The position numbers and the translations under genes are program-made. From the NCBI GenBank assembly GCA_964517215.1, contig CAZFBR010000192.1:1-6702 (forward strand): a stretch of 6,702 bases of DNA, written 5' to 3'. Numbering within the stretch: position 1 is the first letter of the stretch; the number at the start of each line of letters is the position of its first letter. Below the pieces are notes generated by a model, which had not been told where the DNA came from, searched no databases, and saw nothing but the letters and a program-made list of their open reading frames with translations. The stretch comes from CAZFBR01 sp035353495 [NCBI: uncultured bacterium]. GTDB lineage: Bacteria; DAOPZR01. Shown in pieces: positions 4,937-6,702 of the stretch.

Positions 4937-6159
4937 AGGAACTGAAACGGACGGAACTGCGACCGGGCATGCGTTTTGACCGTCCGCTCTACCTTCCTGA
5001 CGGCCAGCTGATCGTTCAGGCCGGCGTCCAGCTGTCCAACGACGACCTCGAGCGCATGGAAAAATGGCAGGTCGAAATCCTGCATACCGAGGGCAACCTG
5101 CTGGACGGCGCGCCGGTGGTCAGTGCGGCGGCGGTGGCGGCGGCGCTGCAGCCGGCCGCGGCGCCGGTATCTGCCGCTGCCGGCGGCGACAACGCCCGCC
5201 TCGAGCAGATCCGCCGCATGACGGAACTGCGGGTGCTGGCGCAGAAAAAGAAGGAAATCATCGCGCTCTATTCGTCGACGCTCGACGCGGCGCGGCAGGT
5301 GATCGAGACCCTGAGCACCGGGCTGCCGGTGGACAAGCAGCGCATTGACGACCTGGTCCAGCCGCTGATCGCGGAAGTGCCCAAATACAAGAATATCTTC
5401 GTCGGCTGCGCCCTGCAGAAGGGCGGGTCGGGCGATTACCTGTTCTCGCATTCGCTCAATGTCTGCATCTTCTCGCTGGTCATCGGGGCGGGGTTTGATT
5501 ACAGCCGCCTGCTGATGCAGGACCTGGCGATTGGCGCCCTGCTGCACGATGTGGGCATGCTCAAGGTGCCCAAGCACATTCGCGAAAAGAAGCGCAAGCT
5601 TGAGGAGAGCGAGTACAACCTGATCAAGACGCACCCGATCCACGGCTACCGCATCCTCAACAAGTACAAGGTGTTTTCGCTCAATGTGCAGGCGGCGGTG
5701 CTGCAGCATCATGAATGCTTTGACGGGAGCGGCTATCCGCAGAAAATGTCGGGCGAGGGGATTGCCGATCTGGCGCGGGTGATCAGCGTGGCCGACGTGT
5801 TCGACGCGCTGACCAAGAAGCGGTCGTGGCGCGACGAGAACAAGGGCTACGACGCCATGCGCAACATCCTGCAGGAAAGCGAAAGCCGGTTTGATCCGCG
5901 CGCGCTCAAGGTGTTCCTCGCCAATATGGCGATCTATCCGATCGGCTCGCTGGTGCAGCTCAATACCAAGGAATATGCCGTGGTGGTTGATGCCAACGAA
6001 AAGACGCCGCTGCGTCCGACGGTGAAGGTGCTGTTCGATCCGGACAAGCGGCGGCTGGTTGAGGCGCGCATTGTTGACCTGCTGCAGGAACCGTCGCTGA
6101 TGATCGCCCGCGGGATCGACCGCGAAGAACTGGACGTGTCGACGGTCGACGAGTTATGA
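4933..6159 (+). CDS. HD-GYP domain protein, probable cyclic-di-GMP phosphodiesterase
   Basis: This is a 408-residue protein without signal peptide or membrane helices, so a cytoplasmic enzyme. It starts at ATG in an ATGA overlap, with GAGGA at 4924-4928. Residues 1-54 resemble the DUF3391-like N-terminal module often joined to HD-GYP (LRPGMRFDRPLYLPDG). An Ala-rich linker (60-85) and a charged helix (88-130) follow. The HD-GYP core spans about 165-330: H173 (SHSLNV), H205-D206 (HDVGM), H234 (THPIHGY), H259-H260-E261 with FDGSGYP (signature HHExxDGxGYP), and D288 (VADVFDAL). All usual metal ligands of the binuclear site are present. The C-terminal 80 residues (IGSLVQL onward) are a small beta domain common after HD-GYP. 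The family hydrolyses c-di-GMP to pGpG or GMP. There is no receiver domain, so the input signal is unknown. Its neighbours suggest a motility link. Confidence 0.93.
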   Translation: MKELKRTELRPGMRFDRPLYLPDGQLIVQAGVQLSNDDLERMEKWQVEILHTEGNLLDGAPVVSAAAVAAALQPAAAPVSAAAGGDNARLEQIRRMTELRVLAQKKKEIIALYSSTLDAARQVIETLSTGLPVDKQRIDDLVQPLIAEVPKYKNIFVGCALQKGGSGDYLFSHSLNVCIFSLVIGAGFDYSRLLMQDLAIGALLHDVGMLKVPKHIREKKRKLEESEYNLIKTHPIHGYRILNKYKVFSLNVQAAVLQHHECFDGSGYPQKMSGEGIADLARVISVADVFDALTKKRSWRDENKGYDAMRNILQESESRFDPRALKVFLANMAIYPIGSLVQLNTKEYAVVVDANEKTPLRPTVKVLFDPDKRRLVEARIVDLLQEPSLMIARGIDREELDVSTVDEL

Positions 6160-6515
6160 GCGCCCCGCGCGGGCGCGCGGGTGAGGAGTTTGCGGCACAG
6201 TGGCTGGCGCAGCGGGGCGTCATGGTGGTGGCGCGCAACGTGCGCACCGCGGCGGGTGAGCTTGATCTGGTCTGCCGCGACGGCGGTGCGGTGGTGTTCG
6301 TCGAGGTGAAGTGGCGCGACGGCGTGGTGCTGGCCAGCCCGCTGGCCGCGGTTGATGCGCGCAAGCGCGCGCGGCTGGTGCGCGCCGGCGCCTGCTGGTG
6401 CGCGGACCACGGCCACGACGGTGCGGTCCGCTTTGATGTGGTGGGGATTACCGGGCCGCTCGACGGGCGCGCCCGGGTGGAACATATTCGCAATGCGTTC
6501 GGGGCGGGCGACTGA
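6156..6515 (+). CDS. yraN: UPF0102 family protein YraN
   Basis: This is a 119-residue protein of normal family length, with an ATGA overlap with the HD-GYP gene. YraN proteins have a restriction-endonuclease-like fold of uncertain function, and they are widely found beside rnhB. The nuclease-like motif is complete: GELDLV (E35, D37), then FVEVKWR (E50, K52). Residues 5-28 ([19 protein letters not shown]) are the conserved first helix and strand, and VRFDVVGI with a C-terminal HIRNAF are also typical. In many genomes yraN directly follows rnhB; here three accessory genes lie between them. No catalytic activity can be claimed from sequence. Confidence 0.94.
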   Translation: MSAPRGRAGEEFAAQWLAQRGVMVVARNVRTAAGELDLVCRDGGAVVFVEVKWRDGVVLASPLAAVDARKRARLVRAGACWCADHGHDGAVRFDVVGITGPLDGRARVEHIRNAFGAGD

Positions 6516-6533
6516 CCGGCCGCGGACGACGAC

Positions 6534-6540
6534 AAAGGAG
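6534..6540 (+). promoter_or_regulatory. Ribosome binding site for ahcY
   Basis: AAAGGAG is a good Shine-Dalgarno, 6 bases before the ATG at 6547 and 3 bases before the in-frame GTG at 6544. It therefore favours the ATG. The 31-base gap after yraN shows no terminator and no recognisable promoter, so ahcY may be co-transcribed. Confidence 0.75.
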
Positions 6541-6546
6541 ATCGTG

Positions 6547-6702
6547 ATGAAGAAGGCTGACAATATGGTGAAGGACCTCGGGCTGTGGCAGTGGGGCCGC
6601 AAGGAAATCGAGATTGCCGAACATGAAATGCCGGGCTTGATGTCGGTGCGCGCCAAGTACGCGAAGCAGCAGCCGCTCAAGGGCGCGCGCATCACCGGTT
6701 CG
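6547..6702 (+). CDS. ahcY: Adenosylhomocysteinase (SAH hydrolase), 5' part
   Basis: The first 52 codons are present and the gene runs off the window. The sequence [20 protein letters not shown] followed by MPGLM, then [10 protein letters not shown], is the characteristic N-terminus of S-adenosylhomocysteine hydrolase. This NAD-dependent cytoplasmic enzyme splits SAH into adenosine and homocysteine and relieves product inhibition of methyltransferases. The start is taken as ATG 6547 from the Shine-Dalgarno spacing; a GTG one codon earlier is possible. It lies after the ribosomal/yraN cluster in the same direction. The link to TrmD, which produces SAH, is suggestive but may be coincidence. Confidence 0.95.
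   Translation, partial: MKKADNMVKDLGLWQWGRKEIEIAEHEMPGLMSVRAKYAKQQPLKGARITGS

Noticed and set aside
6516-6546. Terminator or promoter between yraN and ahcY
   Set aside because: The gap holds only a short GC palindrome (ccgcgg) and the ahcY ribosome binding site. There is no stem with a T-run and no promoter-like hexamers.

Overview
The window is a gene-dense, very GC-rich bacterial chromosome segment. All nine genes read on the + strand, and most abut or overlap by 4 bases, so it looks like one long operon or two tightly joined ones. The backbone is the widely conserved cluster ffh – rpsP – trmD – rplS – rnhB – yraN, followed by the start of ahcY. It serves protein targeting, the ribosome, tRNA modification and RNA/DNA hybrid repair. 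There is no sign of a plasmid, phage, insertion sequence, CRISPR array, tRNA or rRNA gene.

Layout: 1-851 is the 3' part of ffh (SRP GTPase). 852-930 is a leader with two GC-rich hairpins and a strong ribosome binding site. 931-2445 holds rpsP (S16), trmD and rplS (L19). 2449-3078 is rnhB. 3075-6159 is an accessory block of three overlapping genes: a FliK-like protein with helical repeats, a free-standing FlhB C-terminal domain, and a cytoplasmic HD-GYP protein (probable cyclic-di-GMP phosphodiesterase). 6156-6515 is yraN. 6516-6546 is a short gap, and 6547-6702 is the 5' end of ahcY.

The organism is probably a flagellated or ancestrally flagellated bacterium with high genomic GC. A FliK-like/FlhB-like pair after rnhB is known from Firmicutes (ylqG/ylqH of Bacillus). 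The direct rpsP–trmD junction, without the KH-domain gene and rimM, is unlike the usual Firmicutes order and is seen in other phyla, including parts of the PVC group. I cannot assign a phylum from this window.

The most interesting part is the accessory block, where a probable c-di-GMP hydrolase is translationally coupled to two relatives of the flagellar export substrate-specificity switch (FliK and FlhB). Three core proteins also carry local oddities. TrmD has a linker insertion of about 25 residues, and a Glu at the position of the catalytic Asp169 of E. coli TrmD. L19 has a charged low-complexity insertion. None of this proves a new system; it is a well-supported housekeeping operon with an unusual regulatory or motility-linked insert.
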